From NCBI RefSeq assembly GCF_964033635.1, contig NZ_OZ035533.1:4774001-4838000 (forward strand): a stretch of DNA of 64,000 nucleotides, in the 5' to 3' direction. Within the stretch, counting starts at the first letter, position 1, and every line of letters begins with the position of its first letter. The notes beneath the pieces were generated by a model. It was not told the origin of the DNA. It did no database searches and saw nothing but the letters and a program-made list of their open reading frames with translations. This stretch comes from Chitinophaga sp. MM2321 (GTDB lineage: Bacteria; Bacteroidota; Bacteroidia; Chitinophagales; Chitinophagaceae). Position numbers and translations under genes: made by a program. Below, piece by piece: positions 19,204 to 27,900 of the stretch.

Positions 19204-19245
19204 TGAAATAAAATTTCATTTTTTGAAATTTTATTATTACTTTTG
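19204..19245 (+). promoter_or_regulatory. higBA promoter with overlapping inverted-repeat operator
   Basis: TACTTTTG (19238-19245) is a full match to TAnnTTTG and lies 17 nt before the toxin ATG. Just upstream lie three alternating half-sites: TGAAAT (19204), ATTTCA (19213) and TGAAAT (19224). The last two form an inverted repeat of 8-nt arms, AAATTTCA and TGAAATTT (19211-19231), over the -33 region. By analogy with known HigBA systems this is where the antitoxin would bind to repress its own operon. Confidence 0.5.
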
Positions 19246-19262
19246 GTATGTAAACTCATGTT

Positions 19263-19556
19263 ATGGTGATTATCGCGAAAGCTTCCATCAATGAGTTTTC
19301 TTTAAAACATCCAGCTGCTGTTGAACCCTTATTATATTGGTATTATACCAGTAAACTTGCTGATTGGTCAAAATTCCAGGATGTAAAGGAAAGCTTTAAT
19401 ACGGTAGACTATATAGGTCACGACTTATATGTTTTTGATATTGGTGGGAATAAATTCAGGCTCATAGCCAGAATAATTTTCTCTGTCCGAACAGTCTTTA
19501 TCCGATTTATTGGCACACATAGCGAGTACGACAAGATAAACCACACCACCCTTTAA
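19263..19556 (+). CDS. higB: HigB-type toxin (mRNA interferase)
   Basis: A 97-residue protein of the HigB_toxin (RelE superfamily) group. VIIAKASINEFSLKHPAAVE and LADWSKFQDVKESFNTVDYI precede the family segment YVFDIGGNKFRLIARIIFS and VFIRFIGTHSEYDKI, the usual RelE-fold core with the Arg and the C-terminal His/Tyr that act in mRNA cleavage. The HTH antitoxin gene follows 52 bp downstream on the same strand, the toxin-first order of higBA. It would cleave mRNA at the ribosome when the antitoxin is depleted. Confidence 0.88.
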   Translation: MVIIAKASINEFSLKHPAAVEPLLYWYYTSKLADWSKFQDVKESFNTVDYIGHDLYVFDIGGNKFRLIARIIFSVRTVFIRFIGTHSEYDKINHTTL

Positions 19557-19608
19557 TAACAACAAAAGCCAATCAGATGACGAGGGCTAATCTCAAAACA
19601 ATTTATGT

Positions 19609-19989
19609 ATGCTGAAGTCTCTTAACCAACATATCTCAACAGAGAAAGCACGCAACGCCGCCATGCAACGGATACATATACTGATGAAAAAAGGGGACGA
19701 CCATCTCACTGCAAAAGAACGGAAAGAACTCAGGGAACTTTCAATTGCTGTGGAACATTTTGAAGATACACATTATCCATTACCTAAACCGACTACCCTT
19801 ACAGGTATGATCGAATTGAAAATGTTTGAAATGAAACTCAAACAAAAAGAAATGGCTGGTATGCTTGATATCGGAGAAGCAAAATTTTCGCAAATCCTGA
19901 ATGGCAAACGCGATCCTGATGTAGATTTCCTGAAAAAAATCTATAAAAAATTAAAGATTGATGCAACTTTTATCCTGGAACATGTCTAA
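19609..19989 (+). CDS. higA: HigA-type antitoxin with helix-turn-helix domain
   Basis: A 126-residue antitoxin. The N-terminal half is helical and charged (ISTEKARNAAMQRIHILMKK), and the C-terminal half is a lambda-repressor-like HTH (MKLKQKEMAGMLDIGEAKFS, QILNGKRDPDVDFLKKIYKK). It pairs with the HigB-type toxin upstream and probably represses the operon through the palindromic site at 19211-19231. The stop codon overlaps the stop of the convergent PaaK-like gene by 4 bp, so no space exists for a dedicated terminator between the toxin-antitoxin operon and the end of the pigment operon. Confidence 0.88.
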   Translation: MLKSLNQHISTEKARNAAMQRIHILMKKGDDHLTAKERKELRELSIAVEHFEDTHYPLPKPTTLTGMIELKMFEMKLKQKEMAGMLDIGEAKFSQILNGKRDPDVDFLKKIYKKLKIDATFILEHV

Positions 19990-21278
19990 TTCCTGTTATC
20001 CACAAACTTCATCGGCTTGCGGCTATTCTCCGGAAATTGCATCCGCATAATTTCTTGTTGCCCGCAATAATGTACCTGCGGTATTACCCGTAACTTAGCC
20101 TGGAGATAAGATTTTATCTTACGGTCCATTTCTTCGGATTCCTCTACCGGCCAAAGGTGCAGCAAGATTTCATCGGTACCCAGTTCGTTGGAATATACTT
20201 CTACCACAAATTCTTTTACTTCTTCCATATCATTCAACAAGTCAAACAACGCAGGAGGATATAAGGTAGTGCCCTTATATTTGATCATCTGTTTTTTACG
20301 ACCGATAACGGGAGATAACCGAAGCGTATGACGACCGCAGCTACAGGTATCCTGTTGATACTGACAGATATCACCCGTCTTGTAACGCAACAGGGGCATA
20401 CCTTCTACGCCCAGGGTAGTAATTGTTACCTCCCCTTCTTCGCCCGGTGCTACCGGCCGGTTGTTTTCGTCGAGCAGTTCTACATATAATAATTCGGGAT
20501 GATGATGTCCACCTTTGCCTGCCTTACATTCTGTAAATGCTGTCTGCATTTCAGTGGAGGCATAGGTAGAATATAGTTTGATATCCCATTGTTCTGTGAT
20601 CTTTTTACCGAGTACATTTAAGGAGAAGTCCGTGTTACGGATATTTTCACCGATGCATACCGCTTTCTTTACAGAAGTATTGTTGATATCTATATGATGC
20701 TCTTTTGCATAAGCGATCAGTTTCACGATAAAAGAAGGCACCCCAACAATGGTAGTAGGTTTAATGCGCTGGATATTCTCCCATTGCATGCTGGGCACAC
20801 CCGGACCTACGCGCAGTACGCCGGCGCCCAGCTTCCTGATGCCGTTATAATAGGCCATGCCGGCCATAAACTGGCGATCAAGCGTGAGCATCAGTTGATA
20901 AATATCGTTTCCAGATCCGTCTGCACAACAAAAAGAAATGTATTCGTTGTAGCTCAGACGTTGCAGATCTTTCTCTGTCAGTGCAATGATCACCGGTCTT
21001 CCCAAGGTGCCGGAAGTAGTAGTGTATTCCGCTATTTTACTTTTATCTACACACAAAAATTCCCAGTTGTGTTCCTGCAGGTCTTCCTTTGTTACCGGTG
21101 GGATCTGCAAAAAAGCTTCCAGCGAACGTACCTTATCTGCCTGTATATCATGTTTTGTAAACCATGCGCTATAGAACGGTGAAAACTCACGCAGATAGCC
21201 TAACAGCCGCATCACTTCCTTTTCCTGGAATGCTTTGATGACTGCTTTGGATTGTAGTTCAATATCTGGTATGTACAT
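19986..21278 (-). CDS. PaaK-like AMP-dependent acyl-activating enzyme (pigment cluster)
   Basis: A 430-residue adenylate-forming enzyme of the phenylacetate-CoA-ligase type. The P-loop-like AMP motif EYTTTSGTLGRPVIIALTE lies near residue 90, with YSTYASTEMQTAFTEC and GEVTITTLGVEGMPLLRYK further on, followed by TGDICQY, a Cys pair (CSCGRH) and the C-terminal small domain (LSPVIGRKKQMIKYKGTTLY). Phenylacetate catabolism is unlikely because no paa genes are near. As the last gene of the pigment cluster it most likely activates 4-coumarate from the ammonia-lyase and loads it onto CoA or the cluster ACP. It lies 25 bp downstream of acpS on the same strand. Confidence 0.82.
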   Translation of the reverse strand: MYIPDIELQSKAVIKAFQEKEVMRLLGYLREFSPFYSAWFTKHDIQADKVRSLEAFLQIPPVTKEDLQEHNWEFLCVDKSKIAEYTTTSGTLGRPVIIALTEKDLQRLSYNEYISFCCADGSGNDIYQLMLTLDRQFMAGMAYYNGIRKLGAGVLRVGPGVPSMQWENIQRIKPTTIVGVPSFIVKLIAYAKEHHIDINNTSVKKAVCIGENIRNTDFSLNVLGKKITEQWDIKLYSTYASTEMQTAFTECKAGKGGHHHPELLYVELLDENNRPVAPGEEGEVTITTLGVEGMPLLRYKTGDICQYQQDTCSCGRHTLRLSPVIGRKKQMIKYKGTTLYPPALFDLLNDMEEVKEFVVEVYSNELGTDEILLHLWPVEESEEMDRKIKSYLQAKLRVIPQVHYCGQQEIMRMQFPENSRKPMKFVDNRN

Positions 21279-21303
21279 AATTTTAAAATTGCGGATTACA
21301 AAT

Positions 21304-21681
21304 TTATCCTTCTATGATCACCATTGCCACAGCGGCTTCTTTTTCGTGTGACAGTGACACCCATATCTTTTTAATGCCCAGCAGGTCATACCTGGCGGCA
21401 GCCGCGCCGATCAGAAAAAGTTCCGGCTTGCCCGCAGCATCATTCCGGATCTCTATTTCGTCAAAATTTACGCCGCCATTCCCCCAGCCGGTGCCAAAAG
21501 CCTTCAGCAGTGCCTCTTTAGCGGCAAACCGTGCGGCATAACTTTGCGCCGGTACCGCCTGTTTTGCACAATACACAATTTCATATGGCGTAAACACCAT
21601 ATCCCGGAAAGCATTCCCTTTGCCGAGCTTCGCCTCAATGCGCGATACGTCTACGATATCTGTGCCGATGCCGATAATCAT
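21304..21681 (-). CDS. acpS: Holo-ACP synthase (4'-phosphopantetheinyl transferase)
   Basis: A 125-residue AcpS-type enzyme. It begins MIIGIGTDIVDVSRIE, the family's first metal-binding motif, and carries FAAKEALLKAFGTG, the second, and WVSLSHEKEAAVAMV near the C-terminus. The open frame extends 29 codons further upstream, into the preceding gene, so the ATG at 21681 is chosen. It transfers phosphopantetheine from CoA to the Ser of ACPs; the likely substrates are the two cluster ACPs (Ser43 at 34618-34887 and Ser39 at 41889-42146). It may be the only AcpS of the genome or a pathway-dedicated copy; the window cannot tell. Confidence 0.92.
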   Translation of the reverse strand: MIIGIGTDIVDVSRIEAKLGKGNAFRDMVFTPYEIVYCAKQAVPAQSYAARFAAKEALLKAFGTGWGNGGVNFDEIEIRNDAAGKPELFLIGAAAARYDLLGIKKIWVSLSHEKEAAVAMVIIEG

Positions 21682-21691
21682 AGGAGTGAAT

Positions 21692-23383
21692 TTAGTGGTT
21701 TGCCTGTATTTTACTATTGCACAATGCCAACTGCTTACGGATATGATCTTCTTCTCCCTTGGTAGCAATTACCTTCGTCAATGCCGTTTCATAATATTGT
21801 TTTGCCTCCGCAAAATCATGCCGTTTAAAAGTAGCATCTCCTGCCAGCACATAGGTGTGGTAGTACTCCGGATTGGAGGCTACCAGGGCTTTGATATCAA
21901 TTGTTTCCCCGTTCAGGAGTTCCTCTTTCAGTTTACGGTAAGTCTGGAATGCGGCGAAATCTTTTGACAACAGGAAAGTATCTGCTGCAATATTCTGTGC
22001 GCTGTCATACACTTCATGATCGCTATCCAGGCCATGCATACTGAAGATCTTATTCAGGTCGTAGGCTACAAACTGCCCCAGCTGCCACGGAGCAGTAGAT
22101 ACCCACACCATTTTTTTCTTTGGCTCAAATACGATAGCATGATGCGCAATAAACTGGTTGATGGCCTTTTCATTGCCCATTCCAATATTGGCGCCATGCA
22201 GCCCTTTGCGGTCGCGAAGTATGTCAACCGTTTTTTGTACAGTATTTGGACCACTCTCCTTCATCAATTCCGTCAGGCGCTCATAGCGGTATTCCGAAGC
22301 ACTTTCCCTGATCTGTAATTTATTGGATGCCAGGCTACCCAGGCTGTCGCCCTGAAAATGATTAGTGCAGGTAATAAAGTTCTGATCGGGACTGTACATA
22401 TCCATGCCTTCCGGCGTTTTTTCTATCACTACGGCTTTATTATCTGCTGCAGATCCCACCAGGAATGATTCGGATACGAACATCTTCCTTTTCTTAGCAA
22501 TGTCCCATGCTTCCTGTACATTTTCAGCGTACTGCAATATCTCCCTGGCTACCAGCGATACGGGCGTAGCAGCGGCTGTAGGCACACTGGTTTTTGCGGC
22601 GTTGATGGTAACGGTAAGTCCTTTATCATTCATTCCGGAAACCACGCCGGTAAAGCCTCCCCAGGTAACGAACATAAAGTTATGTCCCTGCTCAGGGCGA
22701 TAGAATACCACCATTTTATCTTCCGCAAATTTATCGCCCATGTAAAAGTCGAAATTACGGCCAATGATCAGGTTACTATCCGCTGAATGGTCATTCCAGG
22801 TGCCGAAAGAGGTACAACCCACCAGCATCATGCCTTGCAGGGCATGACCAATATCATGCGCCGCATGATAGTTCATGAGCCGCGCATAATTAGTACCTAT
22901 ATAATCATAGTGTGTAGAGGCAGAAAAAGATTCGCCGTAGATTTCTTCTTTAAATTCTTCCGGTACATGCTCGGCAAGGTCGCGGTTAAACCAGCCGATA
23001 AAATATTTCAGAAAATGGATATAAAAGGTAGACGGCACCATCTTCCTGAGCTGTGCTACAAAATTATCTTCCTGCCGGCGGATCAGCTCCCCGGATAACT
23101 TCCCGTTGATAACACCTCTTTCAAAGGGCGCCCCTTCCACATACATCTCATACAAACCACTGTTGCTTTTACGGAACCAGTTGTTGCCAATGGTATAAGC
23201 AGTGCTGTCCAGTGCTTTGCGTTGAAGCTGTAAAGCTTGCGGGTCCGCTATTACAGGCGGATCCATACGGCTTACCGACACCAGGTAAATAGCCAGTGCA
23301 ATAAAGAGCAATAAAAAACTGCCGAAGATGTATAATAGTACGCGACCCAGTTTCCGCCACCCGCTTCTTTTCTTTTTTTCCAC
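21692..23383 (-). CDS. C45-family autoproteolytic acyltransferase/hydrolase
   Basis: A 563-residue Ntn-hydrolase-like protein. An N-terminal membrane anchor (VLLYIFGSFLLLFIALAIYL, residues ~15-35) is followed by a penicillin-acyltransferase-like domain. The likely processed nucleophile is Cys190 in MLVGCTSFG, then LIIGRNFDFYMG and GFTGVVSGMNDKGLTVTINA, typical of acyl-CoA:6-APA acyltransferase relatives. The C-terminus adds a short TPR-like helical region (about 500-560). It overlaps no neighbour (10 bp to acpS, 2 bp to the oxidoreductase) and is co-transcribed with the pigment genes. Inference: it may form or cleave an acyl ester or amide of the polyene, for example the ester bond joining polyene and resorcinol in flexirubins. 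Confidence 0.82.
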   Translation of the reverse strand: MEKKKRSGWRKLGRVLLYIFGSFLLLFIALAIYLVSVSRMDPPVIADPQALQLQRKALDSTAYTIGNNWFRKSNSGLYEMYVEGAPFERGVINGKLSGELIRRQEDNFVAQLRKMVPSTFYIHFLKYFIGWFNRDLAEHVPEEFKEEIYGESFSASTHYDYIGTNYARLMNYHAAHDIGHALQGMMLVGCTSFGTWNDHSADSNLIIGRNFDFYMGDKFAEDKMVVFYRPEQGHNFMFVTWGGFTGVVSGMNDKGLTVTINAAKTSVPTAAATPVSLVAREILQYAENVQEAWDIAKKRKMFVSESFLVGSAADNKAVVIEKTPEGMDMYSPDQNFITCTNHFQGDSLGSLASNKLQIRESASEYRYERLTELMKESGPNTVQKTVDILRDRKGLHGANIGMGNEKAINQFIAHHAIVFEPKKKMVWVSTAPWQLGQFVAYDLNKIFSMHGLDSDHEVYDSAQNIAADTFLLSKDFAAFQTYRKLKEELLNGETIDIKALVASNPEYYHTYVLAGDATFKRHDFAEAKQYYETALTKVIATKGEEDHIRKQLALCNSKIQANH

Positions 23384-23385
23384 TT

Positions 23386-24903
23386 TTATGTATGTATTGA
23401 CTGATTAATTTCATTGACCAGGAAATCCATCCCCAGTAATTCCGCTGAGGTGATCACACTGCTGATAGTAACCCCCAGAATTCCATGCAAGTTCAGGTTT
23501 TGCCCTGTAAGATACAAATTCGATAGTTTGGTCCGGGCGGAAACCATTGTCCGCAGGGGATCATTGCTATCTTTCTGTATCCCGTACATGCTGCCATCAC
23601 CGGTACCGATGTAATCGCGGTATGACAGCGGTGTAGCCACATAGTATGACTGCACACAGTTCCGGAAACCGGGAAATTTCTTCTCCACGCAATCCATCAG
23701 CTGTACGGCCTTTTGTGCTTTAAATGCATCATAGTCAGCTCCCCGGCTGTTTTCCTGCAGATCTGTATTAAATGTATGCTGCCACGGCGTCATTTCATCA
23801 TAACGCATATACGTCATCACCGACAAACTATCTGCAAAGGTTTCATGCTTTGAGCTGGCAGATACGTACATAGCATAGGTTTGCGGCCATTCAGCTGCTT
23901 CATAACTGATACCGGCCCATGCATCATCTGTAGCGTGATAGTAGTAGTTATGATTGAGGTAAGGAAAAGTGCCCGGTTTCAGTACTACATTCAACACAAA
24001 GGCACCGATAGAATTTTCCAGTTGCCGCATGCGGCTGCGGTAAGCGCCACGCAACATATCACTTTCCGTCATAGCCGTTGTTTGCGCGGGGTGCAGGTTG
24101 GAGATAAAATGATCCGCAAATACCTGTTCGCCGTTTTCCAACACGATATGGTCCACCCGGTCGCCCTGGCCCTGAATGCTTTTCACGGCCGTGCTGCGGA
24201 TGATGCTGCCCCCGTTTTCCCGGATCCTGCGGCAAAGCCATTTGGCGATCTGTGAGCCGCCATCCACACATTTCCAGGAGCTATTGATATAACTATTTAA
24301 CACCAACGCATGTACGTAAAACGGCGTTTTATCCGGTACGCCTGCATACAACAGGTTATTTCCTGCCAGTACATTTTGCAACCGTTCATTGTTGGTGAGA
24401 CTGCGGAGAAAATCAACCGTGTTGAGTTGCAGCACGCTTTGTTTTTCTTCATAGTCACCTACCCGCAGGTTATACAGCGGAAACTTGCTACACACGTCGC
24501 TGACCTTATCACAATAGGCATGTAAGGCATCCTTTTCATCCGGAAAATCGGCCAGTAATGTATGGATAAAGTTATCCCTTCCCTGTGCCATCCGGTATAC
24601 TTTATCTTCCGCATTGAAGTTGATATGGTCAAATCCGTCCATATCCATGCGTTTCAACCGGAGTTTATCCAGTATGCCGATATATTTAAAAACTTTATAG
24701 AGATTTTCTCCTGCTGCCAATCCACCGATGTAGTGTACGCCGGAATCAAAGATCACTTTATCACGGGAATAGGTCTGGAGGCAACCTCCCGGTTGGCGGT
24801 TCTTTTCGTATATACGTACCCGGTATCCGTTCATGCTCAGGATAGCACCGCATACCAGGCCACCGAGGCCGCTACCGATTATAACTACCTCATTGTTGCG
24901 CAT
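23386..24903 (-). CDS. NAD(P)/FAD-dependent oxidoreductase, CrtI/phytoene-desaturase-like
   Basis: A 505-residue flavoenzyme. The N-terminal Rossmann motif VVIIGSGLGGLVCGAILSMN and following YEKNRQPGGCLQTYSRDKV are the dinucleotide-binding signature of the carotenoid desaturase/isomerase family. VDGGSQIAKWLCRRIRENGG lies in the middle, and the C-terminal FAD-contact segment LYLTGQNLNLHGILGVTISS is intact. Related enzymes recur in aryl-polyene and flexirubin loci; a role in oxidising or isomerising the polyene chain is an inference. Its start overlaps the end of the large MMPL fusion gene by 14 bp, indicating tight translational linkage. Confidence 0.85.
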   Translation of the reverse strand: MRNNEVVIIGSGLGGLVCGAILSMNGYRVRIYEKNRQPGGCLQTYSRDKVIFDSGVHYIGGLAAGENLYKVFKYIGILDKLRLKRMDMDGFDHINFNAEDKVYRMAQGRDNFIHTLLADFPDEKDALHAYCDKVSDVCSKFPLYNLRVGDYEEKQSVLQLNTVDFLRSLTNNERLQNVLAGNNLLYAGVPDKTPFYVHALVLNSYINSSWKCVDGGSQIAKWLCRRIRENGGSIIRSTAVKSIQGQGDRVDHIVLENGEQVFADHFISNLHPAQTTAMTESDMLRGAYRSRMRQLENSIGAFVLNVVLKPGTFPYLNHNYYYHATDDAWAGISYEAAEWPQTYAMYVSASSKHETFADSLSVMTYMRYDEMTPWQHTFNTDLQENSRGADYDAFKAQKAVQLMDCVEKKFPGFRNCVQSYYVATPLSYRDYIGTGDGSMYGIQKDSNDPLRTMVSARTKLSNLYLTGQNLNLHGILGVTISSVITSAELLGMDFLVNEINQSIHT

Positions 24904-27900
24904 AATTTTTCAACGGAGATTTTTTAATAACAAATATTACATTGGATGTATACCGGGTATTATCTATTTCTTCCGCTACGGCTCCATATTTGCTGGCCAG
25001 GCTACGCATATGCGTAGCTGAGAAAAACGATAACTGTTTATTCCTCGTTTTATTAAATCCTATAACCCGTGTAGATAAAAATTCTGTAAATCTGGTTCCT
25101 TCATGCCTTTTAACCCTATCGCTGTCGCCATCACGTACTATAATTACCCCCTCAGGTGTCAGCCTGCTGATACATTGCTGTAACAACTGCTCCTGTTCTT
25201 CCGGTTGCAGGTAATGCAGCACATCACTCAGTATAAAGGCATCATATTTTTCAAACGGTGTCTCTGAAATATCACCGTGAATAAACTGCAATTGTTGTGG
25301 CCTGCTGTAACAATGGGCTGCGGTGGCAATCTTTTCCCCATCATAATCAATACCGGTAATCTCTCTTCCCGGCGCTGCGAAGCTGAGCATATAGTCCATA
25401 AACCCATATCCGCAGCCTATGTCCAGGATACGACCCTGCATCGGCAACAACTCATGGAATAACTGGTAGTTGTTTTCCATTTTTGTTTTAATGCGCATAT
25501 ACCATTCCAGTACCGGCCCTTTATAGATGTAATTATATTTCAGCTGCTCCCGGAAATATGCCGGTACTTCAGTGGCTGCCCTTAGCTGTTCATATTCCTG
25601 TTTAAAGTACCTGCTGATGCTTTTCGTACGTGCGCTATAGTTATCTCCCCAGCTGGTATCTCCGGATGCAATGCGCGGCAGATATTTCACCGTCACTAAT
25701 CCGTCTTTCAATAAAAAATCTCCTTTAGACATCGTATAGGCGGTACCGTGAATAACTATCGGCAATATATCCAGCCCCAGTTGTTCGGCAATATAAAAGG
25801 CGCCTTTATGAAAACGCTTGATAACAGGATCAGGTGAACGGGTGCCTTCCGGATACACCACAATAGAATAGCCCTCCGCAACCCTGGCCCGCAGCTTATC
25901 GATAGCACCTTCCGCACCATCGGCCACGGGGTAGTAGTCTGCCAGCCGCACTACAGCGCCGAATACAGGCGAGCGCCACACCCACTGATTGGTGAGCAGG
26001 ATCACTTTCGGATGCAACATCGTGGACACCAGGATATCCAGGAACGATTGATGATTACTGATAATCACCGCAGGCGTTTCCAGTTGTTCATTGGCCGGAT
26101 TGATAATACGCTTCCTGAAATTGCGCATAATATACAAGACACTATGTGTATAGTTGGATAAAATACGATGATACAACAGTTTACCTTTCTCCTTGTTAAA
26201 AGGATTCCAGCGGATCAGTACTGTACCGATCAATGTCAGAAGCAGACAGCCCGTTGTAAAGTAGAGGAAAGAAAAAGTAGAGAGTATCCATCCTTTGAAA
26301 GTCCATGGTGCAAAGCCTTTACGCACACGGTCTGTAATCAGCCAGCTAAACAGGAAAGGGATCATTACCTGCGAAATCAATACCACCGTGCCTATCCCAA
26401 TGATAGAGATCAGCGCGATAGACTGTAACGACGGGTGTTGCGCGAAGATCAACACACCCAATCCCAGTATGGTAGTAATAGCAGACAGGAAAATAGATGA
26501 TTTGAAAGATGACAATGTTTTCTTGCCGGTTTTATATTCCTGCAACAGTCCATCCATCATAAATATGCTGTAATCATCTCCCAAACCAAAAATAAAAGTA
26601 GAGAGAATGATATTAACGATGTTAAACTTAATCCCGAACAGCCCCATAATACCGAGTATCCATACCCAGCTGATCACCATTGGAATAAAGGTAATGAGTG
26701 CCAGCTCTATACGGCCATAAGACAACAATAAAGCGAAAAACACCAGCAGGGAGGTCATCCACGCAATGCTGTTAAACTCTTCCTGGATTACTTCTACCAA
26801 CCGGTTGGCGGCATACTGTTTATCCAGCACCGTTGTATTGGCCTGTGTTTCCAATGCATTATACACCGCCTGTTTATGCGCAGGATCAACTTTCAGCAAG
26901 GTCACCAGGGAAGTACGGCCGTTCTTCTCCATAATAAAGTCACCCAGGCTGCCATGACGTATGATGGCCAATGCATCGGGTGATAACGACTGAAAATCCT
27001 GGTGCAGTAATGCATCAAATTTATTGAATGCACTGGCGCTGAAACCAACGGCCGGCCCGTGCGTACGCAGGTATTCCAGCAGTTGTTGCTTCTTATCGGC
27101 TGTCCAGTACTGGTTCCACCGGTCTATACGCGCCTGTTGTTCTTTAGCGGATAACAGTAACGCCTGTACGCCGGCATATTTTTTTACGATGCCTTCTTCC
27201 TGTAAGCGGCGGATCACCGGCATCAGTTGTTCTTCCCTTTCCAGGGCAGATTCCAGGTCATCGCCGTCTGTTACCACATACACCGATTGCGCAGTGTAGG
27301 CATTTATTTTATTGAGATGTACTTCTGCTGCTTTCAGTTGGGGCGACATATAATTCATGCGCATCATGTCGCTTTCAAAAGAAACATAGCGTGCCGTAAA
27401 AAAGAAGACAATCGTCAGCAGAAAAATAGCGCCCACCAGGTACTTATTCCTTTCAGGTCTGCGGGCTGAAAATTTGTCCAGCCAGTTATCATGATGTACC
27501 GCCACGGCTTCCGGCTTGTGCCCCAGCACAATCCAGTGTGGTAAAAAGATCAAAGAAAACAGGCCCGCCCCTACCAGGCTGAACGCCGCAAACAGCCCCA
27601 CATCCTGCAGCATGGGCGAATGCACAAACTGTAAACACAGGAAGCCTCCTACCGTTGTGAAGCTTCCCAACGTCATAGGTGTAGCCAGATCGCCGATCAC
27701 TTCCCGGATATCCGGCGAATGCCGGAAGTGATTGAACACATGCAGGGAATAATTTACCGCAATGCCCAACACTACCGCACCTGCACCCAATGCCATCACA
27801 GAAATATGTCCTTTAATCAGGTATATACATGCCAGCGAAAACAGCCCACCGAAAATTACGGGGAGCATCACCAGCACGGGGGAACGTTTTTTTCTGAAGA

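Noticed and set aside
19986..21278. PaaK-like gene as part of phenylacetate catabolism
   Set aside because: No other paa genes nearby; the gene is co-directional and tightly linked with pigment biosynthesis genes.
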